Source of the DNA: Paragorgia papillata
Lineage: Eukaryota > Cnidaria > Anthozoa > Scleralcyonacea > Coralliidae
Assembly: GCA_035771165.1 (NCBI GenBank)
Contig: JAWNZC010000309.1
Location: 54,226-118,225 of the forward strand
DNA length: 64,000 nt
Direction: 5' to 3'
Part shown: piece after piece, positions 56,057 to 64,000 of the stretch
How the letters are laid out: every line of letters begins with the position of its first letter
Position numbering within the stretch: position 1 is the first letter of the stretch
Notes under the pieces: model-generated
Database searches by the model: none
What the model was told of the DNA's origin: nothing
Seen by the model: only the letters and a program-made list of their open reading frames with translations
Translations under genes and position numbers: made by a program

Positions 56057-56455
56057 TTAGAAGTAATAACACGTAAATATTAAAGAAAACGTTAGAATTG
56101 TTATAAATGTAATATCTTTTTTAAAATTTTCTCTCTGTCTTCTTCTTTTAATTTCCCTCTCCAAATAATCAGTACGTTTTAAATCCTTTACTGTCAATTT
56201 CACAAGACCCTTTATTTCTTCTTCTGTTAACTTTCCAGAACAAATTAAAATTACCGAATAAAAAGTTATAATTCTTCCCTCGTTATATGGTCCCAATGAA
56301 GTATAAAGTCGGTATAAACAATCAAATGACTCAAACTCAATGGTATTTATATTATACATTACTATTTTTGAAACCTTCGAAATTTCATTTTCTAAAAATC
56401 CATTTTTATATACAATTCCATCGTCTTTAAGTTGAGTGATAATAACTTCCATCAT
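56057..56455 (-). CDS. tail-anchored protein, candidate Bcl-2-like
   Basis: 132 residues with a hydrophobic C-terminal anchor (FITILTFSLIFTCYYF) after a very basic stretch. The middle has YNEGRIITFYSVILICSG, resembling the BH1 region of Bcl-2 proteins (N.GRI[VI].[FL]), preceded and followed by helices. Viral Bcl-2 proteins of similar size block host cell death at mitochondria, and Bcl-2-like genes have been reported in adintoviruses. BH2 and BH3 regions are not clear by eye. It could instead be an unrelated tail-anchored helical protein. Confidence 0.4.
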   Translation of the reverse strand: MMEVIITQLKDDGIVYKNGFLENEISKVSKIVMYNINTIEFESFDCLYRLYTSLGPYNEGRIITFYSVILICSGKLTEEEIKGLVKLTVKDLKRTDYLEREIKRRRQRENFKKDITFITILTFSLIFTCYYF

Positions 56456-57102
56456 TTTTTCTTCTTATCTGTTTTTTTCAAATCGTTTCTATATCTACTC
56501 TCCATTAACTCCAAATCATCTAAAACTTCTTTTATACTGTTCTGTTTATCTAATTTTTTCTTTTTAATTATAAAAATACGCTTCAATTCTCTAAATTTAT
56601 TCTCTGCCGATACAATAATATTACTGTTTGTTTTTGTACGAATAGATAATTCGGATACGTTTATTCTCTTTTTTTGAAGCACTAATTTTTTAATATAATA
56701 TTTTCTTTCTTTCTTTCCACCACTCGTTTCCATCTCTTCAACAGTATCCACTTCGCCGAGGGCATCATCGTCGTCGTCTTCGCCGTCTTCGTTGTCTTCG
56801 TCAACAGTTTCAGCAGCTTCGTACAACGATTTTAATAAATTAATATTTTTTCCGCTTGTTTTTTTTGGTTCAATTTTAAATTCTGTAAGAACAGAGTCAC
56901 TTCCTACGATATTAATTGTCTTATGAGGAATATACGATGGTGTTGAAGGAGATATTATTTGAGACTGCGGCGGATGTATAGGATGAGGAAAATAATCTAC
57001 CGATGGTGTTTGTATCTGAGGAAAAAAATCTATCGGATGTTCACGGGGAAAATAATCTATTCGGTTTTCATCATTTTCAGATTCCGTTGACGACGAAGAC
57101 AT
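56452..57102 (-). CDS. acidic protein with repeated [IV]D[YF]FP motifs
   Basis: 216 residues, intact. The N-terminal 50 residues contain three spaced short motifs (IDYFPREHP, IDFFPQIQTP, VDYFPHPIHP) in a Pro-rich, disordered context, a pattern of repeated short linear binding motifs. Then come an Asp/Glu-rich stretch (DEDNEDGEDDDDD) and a basic helical C-terminal half (RELKRIFIIKKKKLDKQ, LDDLELMESRYRNDL). Its stop overlaps the start of the tail-anchored gene by 4 bp. Function unknown; an adaptor that recruits host proteins is one possibility. Confidence 0.55.
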   Translation of the reverse strand: MSSSSTESENDENRIDYFPREHPIDFFPQIQTPSVDYFPHPIHPPQSQIISPSTPSYIPHKTINIVGSDSVLTEFKIEPKKTSGKNINLLKSLYEAAETVDEDNEDGEDDDDDALGEVDTVEEMETSGGKKERKYYIKKLVLQKKRINVSELSIRTKTNSNIIVSAENKFRELKRIFIIKKKKLDKQNSIKEVLDDLELMESRYRNDLKKTDKKKK

Positions 57103-57560
57103 AGCTAAGTCACTAATTAAAGATTTAAATGTACAATTTACTTGGTTCGTTTACTTCTGCTTGTTGAGCTTCTTCACAAAAAGTATCAAATTCGTGTTGC
57201 TCTTTTCGCTGACCACCATCTCTTCTAGCTTTCCTTTCTGCTTCGTCCTCTTCTTGGTTCCTTCAACGATTGTTTGTTCTTTCTCGTACAGTAAAAGTTC
57301 TTCTTCTGCAATTCTTTTCCTTTCAACTACTAGAAAAAAAAATATATAACAAATAAATAAATATCGCTTTCAATTACCCTTTCTGATCTTCGACACATCT
57401 ACTATTTTTACGATTTTTTTAAAAAAAAAACACTTTTTCACCTTTTTCTAAATCTTTTGAACCATAATTCGTCATACATTAATAGCAATTCATCTTGCGT
57501 TATTTTTCTGCTCCATTTTTTTTTCTCTTCCGTTCTCCACGATAGTCACGATAAAACTAA
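57103..57560 (-). pseudogene. coding fragments, possibly spliced
   Basis: On the minus strand, charged helical reading frames appear in pieces: one near 57440-57540 (TQDELLLMYDELWFKRFRK) and others at 57125-57335 (ERKRIAEEELLLYEKEQ, RKEQHEFDTFCEEAQQAEV). A TTTTTTTTTCTAG acceptor-like sequence lies at about 57330-57342 and an AAG|GTGA donor-like one near 57440. Either an intron-containing gene or a decayed one. Not recognised. Confidence 0.3.
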
Positions 57561-57644
57561 AAAAAATCAATTTTTTGTTGTTTTTATTAAACATCACTAT
57601 TCCATATATGGTAGTGTAAAATAACCTTATACGTATGTTACCCG

Positions 57645-57980
57645 CGTTATAGGTGATAAAAATACAAATAAACCCTAGATCTTTCTTAAGCCGGTGTAAT
57701 TAAAAAACCTTAAGTGGTATTATTTAATTGTTATTGCTGTTACTAGGTAATAAAATACAAATAAACGCTGCTAGATCTTTCTTAAGTGGTTGTAATTAAG
57801 CCCTTAAGTGGTATTAATTAATTGTTATTGTCGTTACTAGGTAATAAAATACAAATAAACGCTGCTAGATCATTCTTAAGTGGTTGTAATTAATCCCTTA
57901 AGCGGTATTAATTAATTGTTATTGTCGTTACTAGGTAATAAAAATACAAATAAACGCTGCTAGATCTTTCTTAGGTGGAG
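57645..57980. repeat. ~94-bp tandem repeat
   Basis: Three and a half copies of a unit containing 'taataaaatacaaataaacgctgctagatctttcttaagtgg' and 'cccttaagtggtattaattaattgttattg'. 'atacaaataaac' recurs near 57661, 57749, 57848 and 57943. No gene; it lies directly upstream of 58022, so it may act in regulation. Confidence 0.85.
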
Positions 57981-58021
57981 TAATAAAACGTTCCTTCTCA
58001 AGTATATTCAGTTCGTTGAAA

Positions 58022-58468
58022 ATGCAAAACATTTTAAAAGAAGCAGAAAAAATCCTCGACAAGAAAGACCTGAGCGAAGCAAGAAATAGTTGCTGCTGGA
58101 TTCTTAACTACGCGCGCAATACTGCGCAAAAACTATGGAGTTACGGAACAGATCGTCCCTTTAATATCTTTTGCAGTTTACGGTGTTGTATGCGAGACGC
58201 TGAACTTTGCTATTTCAGTTTCGAAGACTGTAATGAAGATGAAGTGAACTTAATTCCGATATGTTGGCAATGCGTAAAGATCATATCAAATAACGAGAAT
58301 AAAAATACTTTTACTGTGGAAAAGGGAACATTGTGCGTAAAATCAAAGATCGATCAATTATTTTATAAAACCGAATATATTCCCGACATCGACGAAACAA
58401 TTGTCCACAAACGTTTGAATGTATTGTTTAAAAAACTAAATCCATTCTCTAATTCAATCAACCAATAG
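58022..58468 (+). CDS. unknown Cys-containing protein (148 aa)
   Basis: Start chosen at the ATG at 58022. Helical N-terminus, then SCCWILNYARNTAQKLW, FCSLRCCMRDAELC, ICWQCVK and a charged end. The Cys pairs suggest a metal-binding fold. Codons look less AT-biased than in neighbouring genes. Not recognised. Confidence 0.5.
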   Translation: MQNILKEAEKILDKKDLSEARNSCCWILNYARNTAQKLWSYGTDRPFNIFCSLRCCMRDAELCYFSFEDCNEDEVNLIPICWQCVKIISNNENKNTFTVEKGTLCVKSKIDQLFYKTEYIPDIDETIVHKRLNVLFKKLNPFSNSINQ

Positions 58469-58475
58469 TTTTATT

Positions 58476-58654
58476 TCTAAGTATTCTATTTTTTGATCAT
58501 TGGAATGTTGTTTACACCGTTCTAAGTATTTTCCAACCTCTTTCATTTTTAATCTTATTACTTAAATAATACTTAGAAATGACGTACATTCAAAATAAAA
58601 TACTTAGAAACAGCGTAAACAACATTCCAATGATCAAAAAATAGAATACTTAGA
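58476..58654. repeat. long inverted repeat
   Basis: Arms of about 40 bp (58476-58515 and 58615-58654) are almost perfect reverse complements, containing 'tctaagtattctattttttgatcattggaatgttgttta'. The pairing extends inward with a second arm pair (58520-58534 with 58595-58612). A third, partial copy occurs at 58764-58810. The string AATACTTAG or its complement recurs about eight times between 58477 and 58900. No gene. Confidence 0.85.
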
Positions 58655-58771
58655 AGATCAAATAGACCATTTTTTGAATAAACAACATTCCAACCATACT
58701 ATCATTAACCTTTTGACTTGGAACAATATAATACTTTGAAATAGATACTTAAGAACAACTATTTTTGATCA

Positions 58772-58975
58772 TTGGAATGTTGTTTTACCCGTTCTAAGTA
58801 TCTATTTCTAAGTATTATATTTTTACCGAGTCAAAAGATTAATGATTTGGGTTTGGTTGGAATGTTGTTTACTCAAAAAAAATGGTATAATGATCAAAAA
58901 ATCAAATACTTGGAAAGAGACTTAGAAAGATTACTTAAAACGCTTTTGAGTAAACATCGAGTGGTCATACAATAA
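58772..58975 (+). CDS. short ORF in repeat-rich region
   Basis: 67 codons. The second half is a plausible charged helix (KIKYLERDLERLLKTLLSKHR), but the first half is made of the inverted-repeat sequence. Probably not a gene; listed because nothing else fills the stretch. Confidence 0.15.
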   Translation: MECCFTRSKYLFLSIIFLPSQKINDLGLVGMLFTQKKWYNDQKIKYLERDLERLLKTLLSKHRVVIQ

Positions 58976-58976
58976 A

Positions 58977-59535
58977 ATGGAGGATTACAACAATTATATA
59001 ATCTACTACAACGAAACTATGGTTAAACGAAACTACAGTTAGAGAAGACTGGGTAGTAAAGGATGATAATACCGCAACAGATGGTTGGTGGGTTATGAAG
59101 ATAACCAAAAACGGATCTATTAAAAAGGTGCGGGTATAGCAGGGATGCTCAAAACTTCAAAGAGATCTACTTTCTTCAGTCGGAAGTTTGGGAGGTTAGA
59201 AAAACCGAGAAGAAACGAAGAAAATCAAGAACAATAACATTTGTCAAAAAATCAAGAACAATAACATTTTACGAAATTTAAAAGAACATAACAAGATTTT
59301 TAAAGGTGATCAAGAAACGAACATGATTTCAACAAATAAGCTGTTTATAGTTTTATTTGTTTTATATATATATATTTTTTTAGATTACTTATATTTTTAT
59401 CTCTTAAAAGAACTTCAAAACACTCGATATCATAAAATGTTTTTTTACTATCCTAATTAAATGTTATTTCTATAACTAATTCATTTGTTCATTGTTGTTG
59501 TTATTTTTTTTTAATCAATTGTTTGTTAAACACGA
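58977..59535. other. decayed coding fragments and AT-rich spacer
   Basis: Short plus-strand frames, each broken by stops: NNYIIYYNETM, VREDWVVKDDNTATDGWWVMKIT and TSKRSTFFSRKFGRLEKPRRN, up to about 59230. They suggest a dead gene. From 59240 on there is A/T-rich sequence with a repeated 'aaaatcaagaacaataacatttt'. Confidence 0.35.
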
Positions 59536-59539
59536 TCAT

Positions 59540-59821
59540 TCATGGCTTCTTTTCCACGGTTATTTTACCATCCTTCCAAAGCGATACGGTTGAACCGTCC
59601 TTTAAATGTACATCTGTTTTTTCTTCATAACCGCAATAGCAGCAATCTCCTTCTCCTCCTTCCGGCTTTACTTTCTCTTTAAACTTTTTAATCAATTCAT
59701 TAGCATAATGTGACTGAGCATAACATAAAAACAAACAAGCAATTATAGCTGTACCGTATATATATTTCCACATATTCTCTTGAATTATTTCAAAGAAACA
59801 CGCAAGCAAGAGAAGAAACAT
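59540..59821 (-). CDS. small membrane protein with CCYCG motif
   Basis: 93 residues. The N-terminal hydrophobic stretch (FLLLLACFFEII) and a stronger second one (YGTAIIACLFLCYAQ) predict a signal or membrane hairpin. A basic linker is followed by a short beta-rich C-terminal domain with GDCCYCGYEEKTDVHLKDGS and SLWKDGKITVEKK. Function unknown; possibly an envelope or host-membrane accessory protein. Confidence 0.5.
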   Translation of the reverse strand: MFLLLLACFFEIIQENMWKYIYGTAIIACLFLCYAQSHYANELIKKFKEKVKPEGGEGDCCYCGYEEKTDVHLKDGSTVSLWKDGKITVEKKP

Positions 59822-60045
59822 AATAAAGCAAAAACCAAAAACACACTGTATTTTTATAACCTTAATTCATCCCAAAACAAACTTAAAAAAGCTAAACAAT
59901 AAACAATAAATTATAAAATTCGGTTAAAAAACTAGCGTTAAATTACATAATAATGCCCAAATAAGGTGATAAAAGGTAAAAAAACATAAAAAAATATCAA
60001 TTAAGAGAAGCTACGCAGTTTTTTTTTTATTCACTCGCTTACAAA

Positions 60046-60633
60046 ATGGAGACTATCGAAGTATCACTTAACAAAGAGACATGCTTAATTTGTAGTGATG
60101 AATTTAAAAGACTTCCATCAGGAAGACTATTCATATGGCGTGACACATATCAAGCTCATTCTAGCCAGATTGACAAATGAAACCAACAGCGCGTACCCAC
60201 TGCTCCGATATTTAACATATTTTCCGAACAAGAACGAACTAGAACAATGGCTTGTTACAGAGAGACCAGCTTCAGTGAATACGCTGCAGTATACCAAGCG
60301 GATAGTTGTATGCTATTTACAATATTTCCCTATGTTGAACACTTTATTAAACTACCCACAAGACTCTGTCTTCAATGGATTGCGATGGTATCACAAATGG
60401 ATAATACAAAACTAGACTATCAATTATCAATAGAAACTGAATGTGCTTTTTTAATTGAAATTTCATTAGAAATGATTGTCATAGCGAAATGTAATGTGCT
60501 TCTAAAGAATTTATTATCAATTTCATGTAAACATGAAAACAAACATAACTATGAAAGAATTATCAACAAAAGAAGAAATAAAAGGAAAAGAGAATTAGAA
60601 AATACGATCCATGAACAAATAGAAGAAGCGTAA
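60046..60633 (+). pseudogene. unknown gene, frameshifted
   Basis: ATG at 60046 starts a frame with CLICSDEF. Coding character then moves to another frame (ILARLTNETNSAYPLLRYLTYF, QYTKRIVVCYLQYFPML) up to about 60415 and back for the end (ECAFLIEISLEMIVIAKC ... RRNKRKREL). The last codons TAAG are followed at once by GTATGT, a consensus splice donor at 60637. The transcript probably continues into the zinc-protein gene at 60870. Confidence 0.45.
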
Positions 60634-60639
60634 GGTATG

Positions 60640-60798
60640 TAAAAAAAATTTATTACCCTTTCTACTCTCTTTTGTTTTTCTTTACATTCTTCAAATAAAT
60701 CTTTCATCGCTTCGGGATTATTATTTAAAATATTCAGCAAACGATTCACAAATACTTCTCTTATACGCCATTGCTGCCTCCAACTCGGTTGGTTCCAT
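60640..60798 (-). pseudogene. small helical protein, right mirror copy
   Basis: A minus-strand frame with LLNILNNNPEAMKDLFEEC and KEKQKRVERV, resembling the second half of the 26611-26877 product (NPTIYDSLIE...KKQIKEEKD). The ATG at 60796-60798 is in another frame, so a frameshift lies near 60760. Its place and direction relative to the zinc-protein gene mirror the left end. Confidence 0.35.
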
Positions 60799-60869
60799 TT
60801 TTAAGGTATGATTTTTTTTTATATTCTCTCTCTTATATTCTCTCTCTCTCTTTATTTTTTTTCTTTTAG

Positions 60870-61106
60870 ATGGAAACATGTACTAGTTGTTCGAATTATA
60901 TTAATCGTGAATTTATATTTTGTTTCTTTACTTGTCAAGAATGCGAAGTTAAAGCATTTTTTTGTAAATTTTGTACAGAGTATAATAGTAAAAAAGTTAA
61001 GGTTAAAATCTTTAAACGTTGTGATTGTATAAATAGACAACAACGCTGGTGGAAAAAATATAATTCTTTAAAAATAATACTTGTAATAAAAAAACATTGG
61101 AAATAA
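60870..61106 (+). CDS. Cys-rich zinc-binding protein, right mirror copy
   Basis: 78 residues with the same cysteine framework as 26050-26259 (CTSC, FTCQEC, FFCKFC, RCDC) and the same KVKVKIFKRC, INRQQRWWKK end, plus a copy-specific tail. The ATG directly follows a long pyrimidine tract and TTTTAG, an ideal 3' splice site. The matching donor AAG|GTATGT is at 60636/60637, giving a predicted intron of 233 bp. It points outward toward the right TIR, as its counterpart does at the left. Confidence 0.7.
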   Translation: METCTSCSNYINREFIFCFFTCQECEVKAFFCKFCTEYNSKKVKVKIFKRCDCINRQQRWWKKYNSLKIILVIKKHWK

Positions 61107-61293
61107 ATTTTTTTACCTTTTACCAGAAACAAGCATTTTTTTTACCATGAATAATCCAATCTACAAACCCAAAAACAAATATCCAAAACAATATCCAAAA
61201 TAATAGATTCATTATCCCATTTTTATTAAACATTTATTTTTGAAAATGCGATATACGTTGTCCAATCAATCGATGTTTCCTTCTTGTACTTTA

Positions 61294-61825
61294 TCACAGA
61301 TATAAAATGATACTTTCCTCTTTGTCAATATGGTAATCTGTCTGTATCTCCCTTTGCATTTGTTTAATAAATTTGTTCACTAAAACCTTCTGATTTTTTA
61401 AATCACATAATTGCACAACCTCCCAATAATTCTTGCGTGCTGCTTCATCCATGTTTAAGTACAATTCTCCTTCACTTTTAAAATATAATCTTTATAAAAC
61501 ACAACTTTTCCCAAAAACTTATGAAATCGCTTTTTTTCAAAGTATCCAAAGTATAAAGATTTCCCAAGGGGTATCCATAATATTTTTCAATCTCTACTGC
61601 AGAAACCACTTCAAACAAAAGTTCCATATTTATTTCTTCTTCATTAGCATCTTTAATAACTTCCTCATTATCTTCCCCTCCACGTATAATAACTTCTCTC
61701 CCCCACGTAATATCAAATTACTATCAGGATAAAATTCCCTAAAATAATTTAATTTTTCAACTGATAAAAACTTCTCCTTCGATTGATCTGAGAAAAACTT
61801 CATCCATATCGCTTCAAACCATTTT
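61294..61825 (-). pseudogene. unknown gene next to right TIR, frameshifted
   Basis: Minus-strand coding character in three frames: KFFSDQSKEKFLSVEKLNYF, GGEDNEEVIKDANEEEI with EIEKYYGYPLGNLY, and MDEAARKNYWEVVQLCDL with REIQTDYHIDKEES. It ends in TGA at 61294. The breaks lie at G and A runs. Not recognised. Confidence 0.4.
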
Positions 61826-62216
61826 TTAAAAACGGACTAAAAAATAAATCAAATAACCCAATTTATAGAAACAAGTATCAAAAAACAAAATATCCAAAAA
61901 CAATGAAAATATATTTTTATAAAAAATATTTTTTAAAATGAAAAAATATATTTTTTCTATAAATTAAAAATATGTTTTCCTATTCTAAACATATATGGTA
62001 AAACGTTTAAAATTTCAAAAAAACAAAGACAACAACAACTACATATTCAATAACAATTATTTTTTATTAGTTTTTTCCTTAGCGATATCAACCTTCACGG
62101 TATCAACGTTCACTACTTCTATACTTCAAAAGAAAAAAAAATTTTTTTTCCTTTTTTTAAAAAAATTGTTTTTTACATCACACACAAGGAAAAAATACAT
62201 ACACATACAAAAAAAA
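61826..62216. other. AT-rich spacer before right TIR
   Basis: No convincing gene. A/T runs, and a CA-rich segment near 62190-62215 that corresponds loosely to the TG-rich microsatellite just inside the left TIR. No tRNA-like unit is present on this side. Confidence 0.5.
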
Positions 62217-62433
62217 TCAACCCTCCCCCCCGACCTCAAACCACACCCATGAATTCATTAAAAATAAAGTAGCCAACACTGACTCTCTAGCACCCTCCGT
62301 CCAAAATCGACGTTAATTTATTCCTACTTGCTCCTGATTGGTTGAAAAAAAAAATAAAGCAATCTGATTGGTTAACGACTAGTTACCAACCTCCAACACA
62401 TTAAAAAAAAATTACATTTATTAGTACACTACT
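62217..62433 (-). repeat. right terminal inverted repeat of the Polinton
   Basis: Reverse complement of 25140-25356 with a few substitutions and homopolymer differences. It ends GTACACTACT. Contains TGATTGG twice (62335-62341, 62365-62371), the mirror of the left CCAAT boxes. Confidence 0.95.
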
Positions 62434-63285
62434 TACCCCTATATCAAAGTTAGACCCATTTTTACATAACATACTTCGATTAGCTCGATTGATCTGAAAT
62501 TTCAGTGTTATACTGCATTACATGATTAAAGATGATGTGCAAAATTTCAGACTGAAATTCGATCGCGAAGTTTGTGTTCAATAACACTGTGGGGTCATAA
62601 CACTGTAGTTATATACCCCTATATCAAAGTTAGACCCATTTTTACATAACATACTTCGATTAGCTCGATTGATCTGAAATTTCAGTATTATACTGCATTA
62701 CATGATTAAAGATGATGTGCAAAATTTCAGACTGAAATTCGATCGCGAAGTTTGTGTTCAATAACACTGTGGGGTCATAACACTGTAGTAGTATTATACC
62801 CCTATATCAAAGTTAAGACCCATTCTTACATAAACATACTTCGATTAGCTCGATTGATCTGAAATTTCAGTATTATACTGCATTACATGATTAAAGATGA
62901 TGTGCAAAATTTCAGACTGAAATTCGATCGCGAAGTTTGTGTTCAATAACACGGTGGGGTCATAACACTGTAGTTGTATTATACCCCTATATCAAAGTTA
63001 GACCCATTCTTACATAACATATTTCGAGTAGTTCGATTGATCTGAACTTTCAGTATTATACTGCATTACATGATTAAAGATGATGCGCAATTTCAGACTG
63101 AAATTCGATTCGCGAAGTTTGTGTTCAATAACACTGTGGGGTCATAACACTGTAGTTATATACCCCTATGTAAAAGTTAGACCCATTTTTACATAACATA
63201 CTTCGATTAGCTCGATTGATCTGAAATTTCAGTATTATACTGCATTACATGATTAAAGATGATGTGCAAAATTTCAGACTGAAAC
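62434..63285. repeat. 180-bp satellite array, block D
   Basis: Begins with the second TACCC target copy (62434-62438) and continues the interrupted unit. About 4.7 copies, more divergent than block A. Ends at 'cagactgaaa' where unique DNA begins. Confidence 0.95.
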
Positions 63286-63375
63286 ACGGCGATTTCAACC
63301 CTTCTTTGCTAGACCAGGATGCTTTGCGACTTTTGAGTGAGCTTTCGAGTTGAGCTTTTAGCGGTTTTGCCTATG

Positions 63376-63416
63376 GCGCATGCGTACGGCGTTGTTTATG
63401 TTTTCAAGATGGCGGC
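63376..63416 (+). promoter_or_regulatory. NRF-1-like and YY1-like sites
   Basis: GCGCATGCG (63376-63384) matches the palindromic NRF-1 site and CAAGATGGCGGC (63405-63416) the YY1 site that often spans the start codon of housekeeping genes. They are about 20 bp apart. Strong indication of a CpG-type host promoter reading to the right. Confidence 0.5.
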
Positions 63417-63510
63417 TATGTTGTCCCCTCTTGGTAACGATCTGGAAGTAACTCCTTCTACTGATGTTTTTAAAAGCAGCTACTTTCGTCAGCAAAGTGA
63501 TAGTTTTTGA
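63409..63510 (+). CDS. possible host first exon (33 codons)
   Basis: The ATG lies inside the YY1-type motif in a good context (AAGATGG). It encodes MAAMLSPLGNDLEVTPSTDV and then a Ser-rich end, stopping at a TGA at 63508. A splice donor before the stop is not obvious, so the exon's end is unknown. Gene not identified. Confidence 0.3.
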   Translation: MAAMLSPLGNDLEVTPSTDVFKSSYFRQQSDSF

Positions 63511-64000
63511 AAAAGAATAATTAATTACAAAGATTATCTGACAACAACTGTATTTCGTGTGTAACAAGAGGACAAACCAATGGGAAAAGTGTGTTTGTTC
63601 TAGATGCGTTTAGACTCGTCGTTCATGAAATCCATTTCTAATCGATTCAAACAAGTTCTGGAAATAAGAGTCGATGAACTGCCTGTTTGTTTTGTTCTAA
63701 AACACTCTGGACCGAATTGATGGAAGTATTTTAGTGCCAAAGCATTGGTTAGAAGGTTCAGATCTGGAGGAATTTCACCGTAGATTTTACCCTTCTTCGT
63801 AGTTGCTTGTGTACATTGACATTTCTACTCAAGAAAAACTATGTGCCGGTCAATTTGTCTTTGCTATCGGAAAAAGCGGGGCATGGCTGTTTTTAAGTGT
63901 TTGATTCCGTTATGGTGGTACAGATCCTAATGCTGAAGATCAGACGGGCGATACTGGAGGGATATGTTTAACACATATCATCGAAACAAGCAAAGATAGA

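Larger units (their letters stand above)
25140..62433. mobile_element. Polinton/Maverick, 37.3 kb (adintovirus-like)
   Basis: Complete by ends: AGTAGTGTAC...GTACACTACT termini, about 215-bp inverted repeats and a flanking 5-bp duplication. It carries the diagnostic gene set of protein-primed PolB, retroviral integrase, FtsK/HerA-type packaging ATPase, adenain-like protease and double-jelly-roll and penton-like capsid proteins. It is strongly AT-rich compared with the flanking host DNA. Metazoan Polintons are commonly 15-20 kb; this one is about 32 kb even without the nested retrotransposon. Most genes carry frameshifts and the major capsid gene is interrupted, so this copy is unlikely to be autonomous. 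Confidence 0.95.
63286..64000. other. unique host DNA at the satellite edge
   Basis: Non-repetitive, GC-balanced sequence with CpGs. Apart from the promoter-like motifs and short first exon listed below, no reading frame is convincing; the remainder may be intron or UTR of the same host gene. Confidence 0.5.

Noticed and set aside
58977..59230. A fourth family-1 gene copy
   Set aside because: Only general charge and a REDW string are shared; not enough to claim homology.
61995..62252. 85-codon plus-strand frame with a hydrophobic stretch entering the right TIR
   Set aside because: Runs over A/T homopolymers and into the inverted repeat, with no equivalent at the left end.

Overview
The window is eukaryotic, most likely an invertebrate animal; the sequence alone does not give the species. 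The host background is a tandem satellite of about 180 bp, roughly 119 copies in four blocks all in the same orientation (1-6841, 10220-21640, 22788-25139, 62434-63285). The satellite is interrupted by a 3.4-kb segment without recognisable genes (6842-10219), by a 5'-truncated non-LTR retrotransposon (21645-22787), and by one very large element. After the last satellite copy (63286 on) lies unique host DNA that looks like the promoter and first exon of a housekeeping gene.

The main object is a Polinton/Maverick, a virus-like self-synthesising DNA transposon of the adintovirus type, at 25140-62433 (37.3 kb). It has terminal inverted repeats of about 215 bp and a 5-bp target duplication (TACCC) cut from the satellite. 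It carries the Polinton core: retroviral-type integrase (32815-33709), penton-like minor capsid protein (33706-34641), double-jelly-roll major capsid protein (35821-36528 plus 41639-42256), adenain-like protease (43906-44484), packaging ATPase (45298-45936, minus) and protein-primed family-B DNA polymerase (45974-49884, minus). Several small basic, Gly-Gly-containing peptides resemble virion core proteins processed by the protease.

The element is about twice the usual Polinton size. Part of the excess is a 5.1-kb tyrosine-recombinase (DIRS/Ngaro/PAT-type) retrotransposon sitting inside the major capsid gene (about 36530-41625, minus). The rest is accessory genes in two arms. The left arm (26-32 kb) holds three families of duplicated small genes. 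The right arm (50-62 kb) holds a SET-domain methyltransferase, a DEDD-exonuclease-like protein, a Fic-domain protein, a candidate Bcl-2-like tail-anchored protein, an acidic protein with repeated DYFP-type motifs, and several unknowns. Cys-rich zinc-ribbon genes and small helical genes occur as mirror-image pairs next to both termini. Two tandem tRNA-like cloverleaves with perfect B boxes sit just inside the left terminal repeat.

Many genes are broken by frameshifts, mostly at A/T homopolymers (polymerase, integrase, recombinase, Fic, exonuclease and others), and a few carry nonsense codons. Either this copy is a decaying fossil or the assembly has homopolymer errors; the interrupted capsid gene shows that it is not autonomous in any case. 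Where genes are split across frames they are described piece by piece.
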